Assembly (NCBI GenBank): GCA_019137195.1
Contig: JAGVSR010000104.1
Coordinates: 1-47,097, forward strand
Length of the DNA stretch: 47,097 nucleotides
Reading direction: 5' to 3'
From: Alphaproteobacteria bacterium
GTDB lineage: Bacteria; Pseudomonadota; Alphaproteobacteria; Rhizobiales; Hyphomicrobiaceae
Within the stretch, counting starts at the first letter, position 1. Every line of letters starts with the position of its first letter. Position numbers and translations under genes: made by a program. Below, one piece after another: positions 1 through 8,347 of the stretch. Below the pieces are notes generated by a model, which was not told the DNA's origin, made no database searches, and worked only from the letters and a program-made list of their open reading frames with translations.

Positions 1-782
1 TAGCCTGCGCGATCGGAGAGCATGACGAGGCCCATCAGCACCAGCGTACCGGCAACTACGGCCGCGGTTTGCCAGAAGAACGATACGGTGATCCCCGGCT
101 CGGGCGCCCGAGGCGCAATCGTATCGAGCCGGCGGGCCAGCACGGCGAGTGCCAGCGTCATGCCGACGCCGGCAGCCCCGAAGCCCCAGTGCCAGCTCTG
201 CACAGGATCGAAGCCACGAGCAGCAAGGAACGCCTTGAACCAGTCGCTCTGGGCGAGAAATCCCGTCACGATCGGAGCGATGAACGCGCCGATATTGATG
301 CCCATGTAGTAGATTGAGAAGCCGGTATCGCGGCGCGGGTCGCCGGCCGAGTAGAGCCGGCCGACGAGGGCGCTGACGTTGGGCTTGAAGAGGCCGGTGC
401 CGAGCGCAACCAGAACGAGGCCGGCATAGAAGGTCTCGACGGCAGGTACCGCGAGCGTGAAGTGCCCGGCCGCGATTACCGCGCCGCCCCACATTACGGC
501 TCGGCGCGCGCCGAGCCCGTGGTCGGCGACGAACCCACCCGGAATCGACAGCATGTAGACGGCCATGGTGTAGTTGCCGTAGAGACGCGCCGCCTCTGCC
601 GTGTCGATGGCCAGTCCGCCGGCTGCGACAGGCGCAACCATGAACAGCACCAACAGCGCCCGCATGCCGTAGTACGAGAAGCGCTCCCACAGCTCGGTGT
701 AGAACAGCGTCGCGAGCCCGTCCGGCTGATCGCGGAAGAGCCCCCGCGCTGCTCGTGTCTCCGCGATCTTCTCGTCTTGCAC
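1..782 (-). CDS. POT/PTR-family proton-dependent peptide transporter, partial
   Basis: Proton-coupled di/tripeptide or related solute importer of the inner membrane. Only the N-terminal 260 or so residues are present; the C-terminal part lies beyond position 1. The translated minus strand shows the family's ExxER motif ([12 protein letters not shown], residues 30-41) in the first helix and the PTR2 signature [12 protein letters not shown] after helix 4, with hydrophobic segments at the expected spacing. GTG at 782 is chosen because it gives the usual short hydrophilic N-terminus ([14 protein letters not shown]) before helix 1. The frame stays open further upstream, but no ATG or convincing ribosome site was found there. 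Family assignment is firm; substrate is unknown. Confidence 0.88.
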   Translation of the reverse strand, partial: MQDEKIAETRAARGLFRDQPDGLATLFYTELWERFSYYGMRALLVLFMVAPVAAGGLAIDTAEAARLYGNYTMAVYMLSIPGGFVADHGLGARRAVMWGGAVIAAGHFTLAVPAVETFYAGLVLVALGTGLFKPNVSALVGRLYSAGDPRRDTGFSIYYMGINIGAFIAPIVTGFLAQSDWFKAFLAARGFDPVQSWHWGFGAAGVGMTLALAVLARRLDTIAPRAPEPGITVSFFWQTAAVVAGTLVLMGLVMLSDRAG

Positions 783-1040
783 GTGGCGCCGCCTGCTTGT
801 CGATCCTTGTACTTTATCTGGCAGGAGCCCGGCGGCAACAAGGGAAGACGCCGACGCCGCGTGAGGGCTCCGGCATGGCTCACAGGCTGCACTCGCCGAA
901 AGGACCTTTGCCGCGACGCCGGCCGCGAACGGAGACTTGCCCCACGGCCAGCAGCTTTCCACGACCGGTTCGAGGCGGGACCGCACGGACGCCTCTTGAA
1001 GCGCCCTTCGCCACGCCGTCCCGGCTCGGCACGAGAAGTG

Positions 1041-1235
1041 TCAGCGCTGCACGAGGCCGGCGATAAGACCGATGACCGCGCCGAGGGGAGCGGTGACGAA
1101 AGCCGCGGTCATGACCGCCTCCTGGTAGCGGTCGTGCGAATTGGACGACAACAGCTCGACGCCGAAGTACCCGGCCGCAGCACCCACGGCGCATCCGGTG
1201 ACGAGGCCGATGACGGCGCGCTGAACCTTCGGCAT
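1041..1235 (-). CDS. Small two-helix membrane protein
   Basis: A 64-aa protein with two hydrophobic Gly/Ala-rich segments (about residues 7-27 and 40-62) joined by a short polar loop containing SSNSHDRYQE. ATG at 1235 follows a GGGAG ribosome site, and the upstream part of the frame is arginine-rich and not protein-like. It lies 29 bp downstream of the SH3-like gene on the same strand, so the two are probably cotranscribed. I do not recognise the family. The glycine-zipper look of the helices is common in small envelope proteins, but no function can be assigned. Confidence 0.6.
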   Translation of the reverse strand: MPKVQRAVIGLVTGCAVGAAAGYFGVELLSSNSHDRYQEAVMTAAFVTAPLGAVIGLIAGLVQR

Positions 1236-1264
1236 GACCCCACTCCCTTGCCGGTGCCGCGAGG

Positions 1265-2161
1265 TCAATCGTCCTCGTGGCAGCCTTCGGCCTTGCTCCA
1301 GACCTGCCCTTTGGGGCAGCCCTTGCCGACAGCCTGCTGCTGATCGGGTGTGAGTGGCGTACCGGGTTTCGGGGCGCGATACCCGGGCACGCACTTGCTG
1401 CCGGACCGGTGATACCCGGGACCACAGACGGTGTCGGCGTAGGCGCGCTTCACACAATTCCCGTCGACCAGAACGCGGCCACTCGCACAGGTCTTGCGCT
1501 TCGGCTCATCCGACGTCTGGCGCTTCTTTTTCTTGCGCGGCTCGTCTCCGTCGTCGTCGCTCCTCGCCTTTCTCGACGACTCCGTGTCGTGCTCACGATT
1601 GAGTTTCGGCTCGAAGGTGCAGAGTTTGAACAGGTCGGGTCTCTCGACACCGGTCGAGCAGAGGATGCCGCCCCACATGAAGCCGCGCTGATCATCGCGG
1701 AACGAGATCTTGAACCAGGGAAATCCGTTGTCCATGCCGACGGGCGGCGCCATCAGTGTGACTTGCTCACCCTCTGCCAGGCTCGCCACCTCGTCAAACC
1801 CCTGTCCGGGGCCGCGCCGGACGAGGCCGCCCCACGACCCAGCGACCATGGGGTAATCATAAACCGGCGTCGCGGCTGCCGGCTGCGGCGCCGCCGCGGG
1901 CTGGTCGGCAAGCTTCTTCACGTACGCCCGGGCCAGGTCGGCCCGAAAGCCGGTCGCGTAGTGTGACAGAAAGGCGTCCCAGGCCTCCACCGTGCCGAGG
2001 GCCTTCGCCGCTTCGAACGCCTCTTTCTCGGCGGCATCGTCGGCCTGAGCCGCGACCGGGTTTGCTAGCCAGGGCATATCGGCCGATGTCACGACAACAG
2101 CCAGTAGTCCGAGCAGGGATAACGCGTGCCACCCGCGGCGGCTTGCCCTTCGCGCACTCAT
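1265..2161 (-). CDS. Secreted SH3-like protein with Cys-rich tail
   Basis: A 298-aa exported protein. Residues 1-40 form a Sec-type signal (basic start, hydrophobic LSLLGLLAVVVTS, then NPVAAQA). A helical segment (EAWDAFLSHYATGFRADLAR) resembles the region next to caspase-like domains in rhizobial proteins. A bacterial SH3-type fold follows (GGLVRRGPGQGFDEVASL to GFMWGGILCST). Next comes a charged linker with EPRKKKKRQ, then three short Cys units of the form C-x10/11-C (CASGRVLVDGNC, CGPGYHRSGSKC, CPKGQVWSKAEGC). ATG at 2161 has GGTGGAG upstream and begins the signal peptide; the open frame before it is arginine-rich. Binding partner unknown, perhaps cell wall or a protein. Confidence 0.75.
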   Translation of the reverse strand: MSARRASRRGWHALSLLGLLAVVVTSADMPWLANPVAAQADDAAEKEAFEAAKALGTVEAWDAFLSHYATGFRADLARAYVKKLADQPAAAPQPAAATPVYDYPMVAGSWGGLVRRGPGQGFDEVASLAEGEQVTLMAPPVGMDNGFPWFKISFRDDQRGFMWGGILCSTGVERPDLFKLCTFEPKLNREHDTESSRKARSDDDGDEPRKKKKRQTSDEPKRKTCASGRVLVDGNCVKRAYADTVCGPGYHRSGSKCVPGYRAPKPGTPLTPDQQQAVGKGCPKGQVWSKAEGCHEDD

Positions 2162-2316
2162 GCTCCACCCCACTCGCTGACGACCGTCCGTTGAACGACG
2201 TTCCGACCTTATTCCCTTGTCCGGCGAATTCCTAGTGCAATAGTTCACAATTGGCGTACCCCGATGCCTGCATGCTATGCGGCGACGTCGGCCGGCAACG
2301 CCCACCAGAGGACCAA

Positions 2317-3471
2317 GTGACACCCGACATCGAAACACTCGTCATTGGCGCCGGCGCAGTCGGCCTTGCCATAGCGCGAGCCCTCGGACGCGCGGGACAC
2401 GAGGTGATGGTACTCGAGCAGCACGCGCGCATTGGTGCCGAGACGAGCTCGCGCAACTCGGAGGTCATCCACGCCGGCCTCTACTACACGCCGGGATCGC
2501 TCAAGGCGCGCCTCTGCGTCGAGGGCAACCGACTGATGTACGCCTTCGCGGCCGAGAACGGTGTCGATGCGCGCCGCGTCGGCAAGCTGCTCGTGGCTGT
2601 CGACGAGAGTGAGGTTGCGCGGCTCGCAGTCATCGCCAGAACAGCAGCCGCGAACGGCGTCACCGATCTCGCGCCTCTTACGGCCGCCGAGGCACACGCG
2701 CTCGAGCCCGAGGTCGCCTGCGTTGCTGCCTATCACTCGCCGTCGACCGGCCTCATCGACAGCCATGGCTACATGCAGGCCCTGCAAGGACACATCGAGT
2801 CCATGGGCGGTAGCGTGGTGCTCAATACGCGCGTTAGCGGCATCGCACGCGAGGATAGCGGGTACCGAATCACGACCGATAGCGGCGGGGATAGTGGCGT
2901 GATCACTACGCGCCATCTCGTCGTCGCCGCCGGGCTCGACGCGACACGGGTGACGCGGCTCCTCGACTTCCCTTCCGGCTATCAGGTCCCGGAGACCTAC
3001 CTCGGCAAGGGGCACTACTTCACGCTCACGGGCAGGGCCCCGTTCCATCGCCTCGTCTACCCGATGCCCTATATGGGTTCTCTCGGACTCCACTTCACGC
3101 GCGACGCGGCCGGTGGCGGCCGGTTCGGCCCGGACATCGAGTGGAAAGGAGCACGCGGCGAGGGCGCCCTCGACTATCGCTTCGAGGACGAGGGTGGGCA
3201 CCGCCGGCAGGCCTTCGAGCGAGCCATCCGCCGCTACTGGCCGGGGCTGCCCGACGGAGCGCTGAGCCCGGCCTACACGGGCCTTCGGCCCAAGCTGACG
3301 CCGGTCGAGACCACCCCGCCGCCGGACTTCGCCATCGACGGCGAGCAGCGGCACGGAATGCCGGGCCTCGTCGCGCTCTTCGGCATCGAGAGCCCGGGGC
3401 TGACCTCGAGCCTCGCCATCGGCAACTACGTGGCCGGAATGCTCTCAGCCTCCGGGGCCCAGGGCTTGTGA
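2317..3471 (+). CDS. FAD-dependent oxidoreductase, L-2-hydroxyglutarate oxidase-like
   Basis: A 384-aa DAO-family flavoprotein. The N-terminus has the dinucleotide-binding fold (LVIGAGAVGLAIARALG, then E at the end of the second strand in VLEQ). Next come SSRNSEVIHAGLYY, typical of the LhgO/YgaF group, and a C-terminal FAD-contact region (LFGIESPGLTSSLAIGNYV). Expected reaction is oxidation of a 2-hydroxy acid such as L-2-hydroxyglutarate to the 2-oxo acid; the exact substrate is inferred from resemblance. GTG at 2317 is chosen because AGAGGA sits 5 nt upstream and it starts just before the Rossmann strand; a TTG start at 2251 would add an unusual Cys-containing extension. It lies upstream of purE with a 129-bp gap, probably a separate unit. 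Confidence 0.85.
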   Translation: MTPDIETLVIGAGAVGLAIARALGRAGHEVMVLEQHARIGAETSSRNSEVIHAGLYYTPGSLKARLCVEGNRLMYAFAAENGVDARRVGKLLVAVDESEVARLAVIARTAAANGVTDLAPLTAAEAHALEPEVACVAAYHSPSTGLIDSHGYMQALQGHIESMGGSVVLNTRVSGIAREDSGYRITTDSGGDSGVITTRHLVVAAGLDATRVTRLLDFPSGYQVPETYLGKGHYFTLTGRAPFHRLVYPMPYMGSLGLHFTRDAAGGGRFGPDIEWKGARGEGALDYRFEDEGGHRRQAFERAIRRYWPGLPDGALSPAYTGLRPKLTPVETTPPPDFAIDGEQRHGMPGLVALFGIESPGLTSSLAIGNYVAGMLSASGAQGL

Positions 3472-3600
3472 TCACGCCGGATCCGGCAGTCATCCACAGT
3501 CTAGGCTTGTATCGCCCCGCCCACTCCTTTACATCCCCCGCTTTCCCGGGCCACCCCGGGACCACGAGGGTCGGCGCCTGACCGGTCCCTGGGAGGATAT

Positions 3601-4095
3601 ATGACCAGCAAGTCGCCGCTCGTCGGCATCATCATGGGCAGCCAGTCCGACTGGCCAACCATGAAGCACGCGGCCGGAATCCTGACGGACTTCGGCGTTC
3701 CGTTCGAGACGCGGATCGTCTCGGCCCATCGCACCCCGGAGCGGCTCTACGCCTACGCAAATTCGGCCAAGGAGCGCGGGCTGAAGGTGATCGTCGCAGG
3801 TGCGGGCGGGGCAGCTCATCTGCCAGGCATGACGGCCTCGATGACGACCCTGCCGGTTCTTGGCGTTCCCGTGGCGACGAAGCACCTCGGCGGCGAGGAC
3901 AGCCTGCATTCTATCGTGCAGATGCCGGGCGGCGTGCCCGTCGGCACACTCGCTATCGGCGAGGCTGGCGCCATAAACGCCGGCCTGCTGGCGGCTCAGA
4001 TCCTGGCGCTATTCGACCCGAGGCTCGACCAGCGCGTCTCCGCTTGGCGTGCGGCGCGCACCGCCGCCGTCGCCGAGGTGCCGAAGGACGAGTAG
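3601..4095 (+). CDS. purE: N5-carboxyaminoimidazole ribonucleotide mutase PurE
   Basis: PurE class I, 164 aa, converting N5-CAIR to CAIR in purine synthesis. It shows GSQSDW (residues 13-18), SAHRTP (41-46, with the catalytic His) and [11 protein letters not shown] (67-77), the standard active-site blocks. ATG at 3601 follows a strong GGGAGGA ribosome site. purK begins 105 bp downstream on the same strand, so PurK can supply N5-CAIR directly. Length is normal, with a short Ala-rich C-terminal extension. Confidence 0.97.
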   Translation: MTSKSPLVGIIMGSQSDWPTMKHAAGILTDFGVPFETRIVSAHRTPERLYAYANSAKERGLKVIVAGAGGAAHLPGMTASMTTLPVLGVPVATKHLGGEDSLHSIVQMPGGVPVGTLAIGEAGAINAGLLAAQILALFDPRLDQRVSAWRAARTAAVAEVPKDE

Positions 4096-4101
4096 CGGTG
4101 G

Positions 4102-4118
4102 CCGACCCAGCGGGTCGG
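4102..4118 (+). other. Intercistronic hairpin between purE and purK
   Basis: A 7-bp perfect stem CCGACCC / GGGTCGG with a 3-nt loop, beginning 6 nt after the purE stop. There is no following T-run, so it is more likely an RNA-stabilising or attenuating hairpin than a full terminator. Confidence 0.4.
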
Positions 4119-4200
4119 ACATCGTGCAAGCACCTGGTCGGCATTATTCCCGGTGTCAGACCTGCAGCGTCGGACACCGATCCGATATCCGGACACTCTC

Positions 4201-5283
4201 ATGACCATGCCCCTTCCTCCCGGCTCGACCATTGGCATCCTCGGCGGCGGACAGCTTGGCCGCATGCTGGCACTCGCCGCAGCCCGCCTCGGTCTCAAGT
4301 CCGCGATCTACTCCGACGTACCCGGCCCGGCGTTCGACGTCGTCGCGCGCTCGGTCACGGGCGCCTACGAGGACACCGGTGCCATCTCAGCCTTCGCCCG
4401 CTCGGTCGACGTGGTCACCTACGAGTTCGAGAACGTACCGCTCGCCGCGGCCGCTGCGGCCGAGAACGAGGCACCCGTGCGCCCCGGCGCCAAGGCGCTC
4501 GCCGTCTCGCAGGACCGTTTCGACGAGAAGAGTTTCCTACGAGCGCTCAGCCTTCCCGTGGCACCGTTCGCGCTGGTCGAGAGCGAGGCCCATTTTGCCG
4601 GGGCGATCGCAGCCTGCGGTGAACGCGCGATCCTGAAGACGCGCCGCCTCGGTTACGACGGCAAGGGCCAGGCGCGGATCTCGAAGGCCACAGAGCTTGC
4701 CGGGGCCTTCGACGCCATCAAGCGGGCGCCATCCGTGCTCGAGGGCTTCATCAATTTCGAATACGAGGTCTCTGTGCTCGTCGTGCGCGGCCTCAATGGC
4801 GAGAAGCGCTTCTACGATTGCCCCTTGAACACCCACAAGAGCGGCATCCTCGATACCTCGACGGTGCCCTCGCCGTTACCTCCGCACCATGTGGCGCGCG
4901 CCCGCGAGATCGGCGCGACCATCGCTGACGCGCTGGGCTATGTCGGCCTGCTGGCGGTCGAGATGTTCTACATGGGCGAGGGCTCGACCGAGCCTCTCGT
5001 GGTCAACGAGATGGCGCCGCGAGTCCATAACTCCGGCCACTGGACCATGGACGCATGCCTCTGCTCGCAGTTCGAGAACCACGTGCGTGCTGTCGCCGGA
5101 TGGCCGCTGGGGCCAACGGAGCGCCACTCGGACGTCGTCATGACCAACCTCATCGGTGACGACGTCCATGCTTGGCGCGAGCTCTCCGCCGAGCACGGAA
5201 CGGCCCTGCATCTCTACGGCAAGGCCGAAGCCCGCCCCGGACGCAAGATGGGCCACGTCAACAGGATCAGAGCGAGAGGCTGA
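4201..5283 (+). CDS. purK: N5-carboxyaminoimidazole ribonucleotide synthase PurK
   Basis: ATP-grasp enzyme that carboxylates AIR to N5-CAIR using ATP and bicarbonate, partner of PurE. The protein of 360 aa opens with IGILGGGQLGRMLALAA, the PurK N-terminal signature. It has the ATP-grasp lid and base (ILKTRRLGYDGKGQ, FEYEVSVLVVRG) and the metal and phosphate region NEMAPRVHNSGHWT. ATG at 4201 starts close to the first strand; a GTG at 4153 would add 16 residues with no better ribosome site. No clear Shine-Dalgarno is seen for 4201, so translation may depend on the upstream leader. Confidence 0.95.
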   Translation: MTMPLPPGSTIGILGGGQLGRMLALAAARLGLKSAIYSDVPGPAFDVVARSVTGAYEDTGAISAFARSVDVVTYEFENVPLAAAAAAENEAPVRPGAKALAVSQDRFDEKSFLRALSLPVAPFALVESEAHFAGAIAACGERAILKTRRLGYDGKGQARISKATELAGAFDAIKRAPSVLEGFINFEYEVSVLVVRGLNGEKRFYDCPLNTHKSGILDTSTVPSPLPPHHVARAREIGATIADALGYVGLLAVEMFYMGEGSTEPLVVNEMAPRVHNSGHWTMDACLCSQFENHVRAVAGWPLGPTERHSDVVMTNLIGDDVHAWRELSAEHGTALHLYGKAEARPGRKMGHVNRIRARG

Positions 5284-5387
5284 CATATTGGATCGGCCTT
5301 GTGTTGCACTGCCGCACCACGACCAGGAAGTTGCTAGACATCATCTGTTTGAATGACGCCGCGGCCCCCACACGGGGATTAGGCTGA

Positions 5388-5539
5388 CCCGGCACCCGGG
5401 CGGCGGCCAGGGGCCTCTGCGGGTCCACGTATTTCGAGCACGTAACCGTTCGCTTCCGCGGGCGCCCTTCGGTGTCACGGTTTTCGTGGCCCCCGGGTGC
5501 GCCCGCCCCCGGGCAGGCCGCCAGTGATCGGCCGAGCCG
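5388..5539 (+). ncRNA. Structured RNA candidate, possibly 6S-like, between purK and rpsU
   Basis: In a 443-bp non-coding gap, nested complementary segments predict one long interrupted rod of about 150 nt. CCGGC 5388-5392 pairs with GCCGG 5535-5539, and GGCGGCC 5401-5407 with GGCCGCC 5515-5521. GGG plus CCACG (5420-5428, one bulged T) pairs with CGTGGCCC 5484-5491, and AACCGT 5443-5448 with ACGGTT 5476-5481. A large asymmetric internal bubble separates the outer and inner stems. Length and the closing-stem/bubble/apical-stem layout are those of bacterial 6S RNA. A competing 9-bp pairing (5391-5399 with 5491-5499) exists, and high GC makes chance stems likely. Strand and identity are inferred. 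Confidence 0.4.
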
Positions 5540-5590
5540 GCAGGGACACCCGCGCCAGCCAGGATCGGCCAGCCAACGCTGCAACCCAAG

Positions 5591-5619
5591 TGGACAACCC
5601 CCCCGATTTCGGCTAGTAA
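5591..5619 (+). promoter_or_regulatory. Candidate promoter for rpsU
   Basis: TGGACA at 5591 and TAGTAA at 5614 are 17 bp apart, a reasonable match to housekeeping sigma promoters of alphaproteobacteria. They lie about 110 bp upstream of the rpsU start. No experimental support; the match is partial. Confidence 0.35.
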
Positions 5620-5726
5620 TCCCGCCCAAGAACACGTACCGGGCTGCTGGCGGACAAAAAGCGCTGGCCGAGCCGGGTGTTAGCTTTTCCAATTCCGCGA
5701 TCAACCCTAACCAGAGGCAACGTAGC

Positions 5727-6047
5727 TTGCAGGTACTCGTCCGCGACAACAACGTCGATCAGGCCCTCAAGGCGCTCAAGAAGAAGCTGCAGCGCGAGGG
5801 CGTTTTCCGGGAGATGAAGCTCCGGAACCACTTCGAGAAGCCGTCCGAGAAGAAGGCCCGCGAGAAGGCCGAGGCTGTGCGCCGCGCACGCAAGCTCGCC
5901 CGCAAGAAGCTGCAGCGCGAAGGCCTGCTGCCGAGCCGTCCCGCCACCAATGCGCGCGGCCCCGGTGGCAAGGGTGGCCCCGGTCGTGGCGGTCCGGGCC
6001 GTGGCGGTCCTGGCGGCAGCAGCTCGGGTGGCGGGTTCGGCAGCTGA
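5727..6047 (+). CDS. rpsU: 30S ribosomal protein S21 with Gly-rich tail
   Basis: Small-subunit protein bS21, 106 aa. Residues 1-70 are the classic S21 core ([19 protein letters not shown], then [19 protein letters not shown]). The last 30 or so residues are an unstructured Gly/Pro/Arg tail with [15 protein letters not shown] repeats, longer than the core seen in enterobacteria. The start is TTG at 5727: the S21 sequence normally begins MQVLVRDN, AGAGG lies 9 nt upstream, and no ATG is available in frame nearby. Monocistronic by context. Confidence 0.93.
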   Translation: MQVLVRDNNVDQALKALKKKLQREGVFREMKLRNHFEKPSEKKAREKAEAVRRARKLARKKLQREGLLPSRPATNARGPGGKGGPGRGGPGRGGPGGSSSGGGFGS

Positions 6048-6100
6048 GCCGACCCAACACTGCCCTCGTAGGCGAAGGCTAGCGAACATCGAAATCCGAC

Positions 6101-6130
6101 ACGCCGCTGGACCCGACCGGCGGCGTTTCG
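6101..6130 (+). terminator. Terminator-like hairpin after rpsU
   Basis: A 10-bp stem, ACGCCGCTGG against CCGGCGGCGT with one G-T pair, loop ACCCGA, followed by TTCGATTCG. It sits between the convergent rpsU and sctQ-like genes. The T-run is poor, so strength is uncertain. Confidence 0.5.
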
Positions 6131-6234
6131 ATTCGCCCCATTCGTCCGCCCCTGATGTGCGGAAACGTCCGTAACGCCCTGCGTGTCAGCGCGCGAGCGC
6201 TGCCGGGACCAGGGTTATCGAGACGGTGAACGAG

Positions 6235-7278
6235 CTATTGGCCGGTCTCGGTCTTTCGCGACATCACCCGCTCGATCCTGATGCCCAACCCGCTTCCCGC
6301 AGGCGCGAGCCGTCCGCGGGCGACGAGTTTGTCGCCGCAATAAAGATCGATTGGTCCACCGAGACCATGAGCGAGCCCGAGCGCCGCGCCACGATCGATC
6401 CTCTCGACCTCCGACAGCGGCATGTCCCTACGTGGCAGCTCGACCGAAAGAACGACGCCGATCCGCGAGAGCGATCCCTCACCGAACGCGCCGGCTGCAG
6501 CCAGGAACGGCCCCCTGAGACGAACCGACTGCCGCTCGAGGCGAGCCGGTGCTGAAAGCCTGCCGTCGACGACGACAGTCACCTCCTTGGCGGCAAGGCG
6601 TGTCTCGCTGAGCTTGACCACGCACCCAGGTTGCAGCCGCTCGAAACTGCCGGGAGTGAGGAAAGCAAGGCCGACGCGGACCGCGAGCGAGACGGTCGCG
6701 TCGCCGATGGCCGCCTCGTTTGCGGGCTCCGGCTCGGCCTTGAAGTGGCCGGCGATCCTCCGGGCCAAATCGGTCGCAACGCAGGCCGTCACCGCCATTG
6801 GCGGAAAGCCGGCGATGTCGGCCTTCATGACAAGGTTGGGACGAGAGATGTAGTCGGGCCGGCGGCGGCAAAGGGCGACGCTCGTGACGTTGACGCGCGT
6901 GCCGGTGGCCGCCTCGAAACGGCCGATGGGCCCAGCCATCTCGGTCTCGAAGAGCACGGCAGCGGCGCCGGGATCGAGCCGCGACCGGGAAGCGTCCGGC
7001 GCGATGCCCTCGAGGCACCAGTCGAGAACCGACGGCGGCAATGTGAGCTGGAAAGGCTTGCCGTCCACGTCGCCCAGAACCTGCATGGTGAGCAGCGGGC
7101 TGGCGCTCCAGACAGGATCGGAGCGTAGCGCCAGGCTCGCTTTGCGCCCGGCGTGCTCGATCACGACGGGTGGGCGCTCGGGCGTGCGCGGCGCGGGCCA
7201 TGGCTTTGGCTGGGCCAGCAATTGCGGCGACGCCGGCGGCGTGGCCCGCCCCGGCAGGATCGACGGCTTGAAAGACAT
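6235..7278 (-). CDS. sctQ: Type III secretion C-ring protein SctQ-like (FliM/FliN family)
   Basis: A 347-aa protein that resembles the cytoplasmic sorting-platform (C-ring) component of type III secretion systems. The middle region (FQLTLPPSVLDWCLEGI, then a helix ending FEAATGTRV) matches the SctQ N-terminal domain pattern. Two SpoA-type regions follow, at about residues 195-265 (LAVRVGLAFLTPGSFERLQ) and 280-340 (LSVELPRRDMPLSEVERI to VARGRLAPAGSGLGIRI). The N-terminal 40 residues are Pro/Ala-rich. It stands alone between rpsU and a tusA-like gene, with no other secretion or flagellar gene in the window. A diverged flagellar FliN/FliM homologue is the main alternative. Confidence 0.72.
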   Translation of the reverse strand: MSFKPSILPGRATPPASPQLLAQPKPWPAPRTPERPPVVIEHAGRKASLALRSDPVWSASPLLTMQVLGDVDGKPFQLTLPPSVLDWCLEGIAPDASRSRLDPGAAAVLFETEMAGPIGRFEAATGTRVNVTSVALCRRRPDYISRPNLVMKADIAGFPPMAVTACVATDLARRIAGHFKAEPEPANEAAIGDATVSLAVRVGLAFLTPGSFERLQPGCVVKLSETRLAAKEVTVVVDGRLSAPARLERQSVRLRGPFLAAAGAFGEGSLSRIGVVLSVELPRRDMPLSEVERIDRGAALGLAHGLGGPIDLYCGDKLVARGRLAPAGSGLGIRIERVMSRKTETGQ

Positions 7279-7423
7279 GGCTTGCCCGCGAACGGTTGGT
7301 TAAGGACGTGTGCTGGAAAGCAGGTTCCATGCCATAGGGCCGTGCCCAACAGCGCCAGCTCGTTGAAGAGCCGGCCCGCATGCCCTATTGGGATGGCGTG
7401 TCCCCAGCGACCAAAGATCCTTC

Positions 7424-7651
7424 ATGCCCGACAAGATCCTCGACACCACCGGTCTCAACTGTCCGCTGCCGATCCTGAAGGCGAAAAAGGCCCTGTCAGG
7501 TCTGCCGAAGGACGGGACGCTCGAGGTCATCGCCACCGATCCCGGTGCCGGGCAGGACTTCGAGGCGTTTTGCAGAGCGACCGGGAATACACTCGTGTCG
7601 AGCTCATCCGATCGCGGCGTGTTCCGTTTTCTCATCCGGCACACGGCATGA
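7424..7651 (+). CDS. TusA-family sulfur carrier
   Basis: A 75-aa cytoplasmic TusA/SirA/YeeD-type protein. The family CPxP motif is present (LNCPLPILKAKKAL, Cys13), carrying the persulfide in sulfur relay. Strand and helix order through DPGAGQDFEAFC and a final FRFLIRH match the two-layer fold, and length is typical. ATG at 7424 places the motif at its normal position; an upstream in-frame start at 7388 would add a non-conserved leader. Whether it serves tRNA thiolation, cofactor synthesis or sulfur oxidation cannot be told. A DsrE-family gene lies about 15 kb away. Confidence 0.9.
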   Translation: MPDKILDTTGLNCPLPILKAKKALSGLPKDGTLEVIATDPGAGQDFEAFCRATGNTLVSSSSDRGVFRFLIRHTA

Positions 7652-7782
7652 TGCGAGAGGTTCCGCACCCTGTCCTGCAACGGGCTTCGAATGGCCCAAT
7701 TTCGGTCAAGCTCTGACCACGGCCGGCAGGTTGTCTCGCAAACATTGACGATGTCCGTTCTGCGTTCGTGGGAGCCGCGCGC

Positions 7783-8244
7783 ATGCTGTCCGTCGCTACC
7801 GATACCGTGATGCGGGGCCGCCTCGTGGCTGCCGGCCGCATCGTTCTCGATTCCTGGTTCGAGGGCGACGTCGTCTGCTCGCGCCTCGACCTCGGGTCCA
7901 ACGGCTACGTCCTCGGCGCCGTCGTCGCGAGCGAGGTCTACATCGAGGGTCAGATCGTGGGGCCGGTCCTCGGCGGTCGCGTCCATGTCATGCCGGGCGG
8001 TTTCGTCGAGGGCGACATCCGCTACGTGACCCTCGAGGTGGCGAGCGGCGCAACCCACTGCGGGCGCTGCACCAAGCTCGCGAGCTACCGTGATCCTCCG
8101 GAGCTCGTGGCTCTCGCCGAGCGTGCGGCAGCGGAGGCAAGCCAGCTGAGGCAGATCGAGCGAACCGCCATCCGGCGACCGGTTCGCGTCGTGACCGTGC
8201 CGCCGTCACGGCTCGTCCTGCCCGTGCGGGAAGCCACCCGCTAA
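7783..8244 (+). CDS. Bactofilin-family polymer-forming protein with CxxC
   Basis: A 153-aa bactofilin (DUF583) protein of the right-handed beta-helix cytoskeletal family. Residues 12-95 show the repeating pattern of short strands and glycine turns ([49 protein letters not shown]). The C-terminal part is helical and basic and contains CGRC, a CxxC that could bind metal or form a disulfide, not usual for the family. ATG at 7783 has GGGAG 9 nt upstream; GTG at 7768 is an alternative adding five residues. Likely role is cell-shape or envelope scaffolding, by homology. Confidence 0.8.
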   Translation: MLSVATDTVMRGRLVAAGRIVLDSWFEGDVVCSRLDLGSNGYVLGAVVASEVYIEGQIVGPVLGGRVHVMPGGFVEGDIRYVTLEVASGATHCGRCTKLASYRDPPELVALAERAAAEASQLRQIERTAIRRPVRVVTVPPSRLVLPVREATR

Positions 8245-8347
8245 GCCTGCGACGGCATCCCTGCGCTCACCCCTTGCAGTTCGTGTCTCGATTTGTTTCG
8301 ATGCGCTCCCCTGCCCGCGAGGGCGTTCCGAGACGCAACAGCACCCC

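Noticed and set aside
2275-3354. 359-codon minus-strand frame opposite the FAD oxidoreductase
   Set aside because: The plus-strand protein shows the Rossmann motif and family signatures; the other is a shadow.
3479-3490. GCCGGATCCGGC palindrome before purE
   Set aside because: Only 12 bp and of low complexity in GC-rich DNA; not enough to call an operator.
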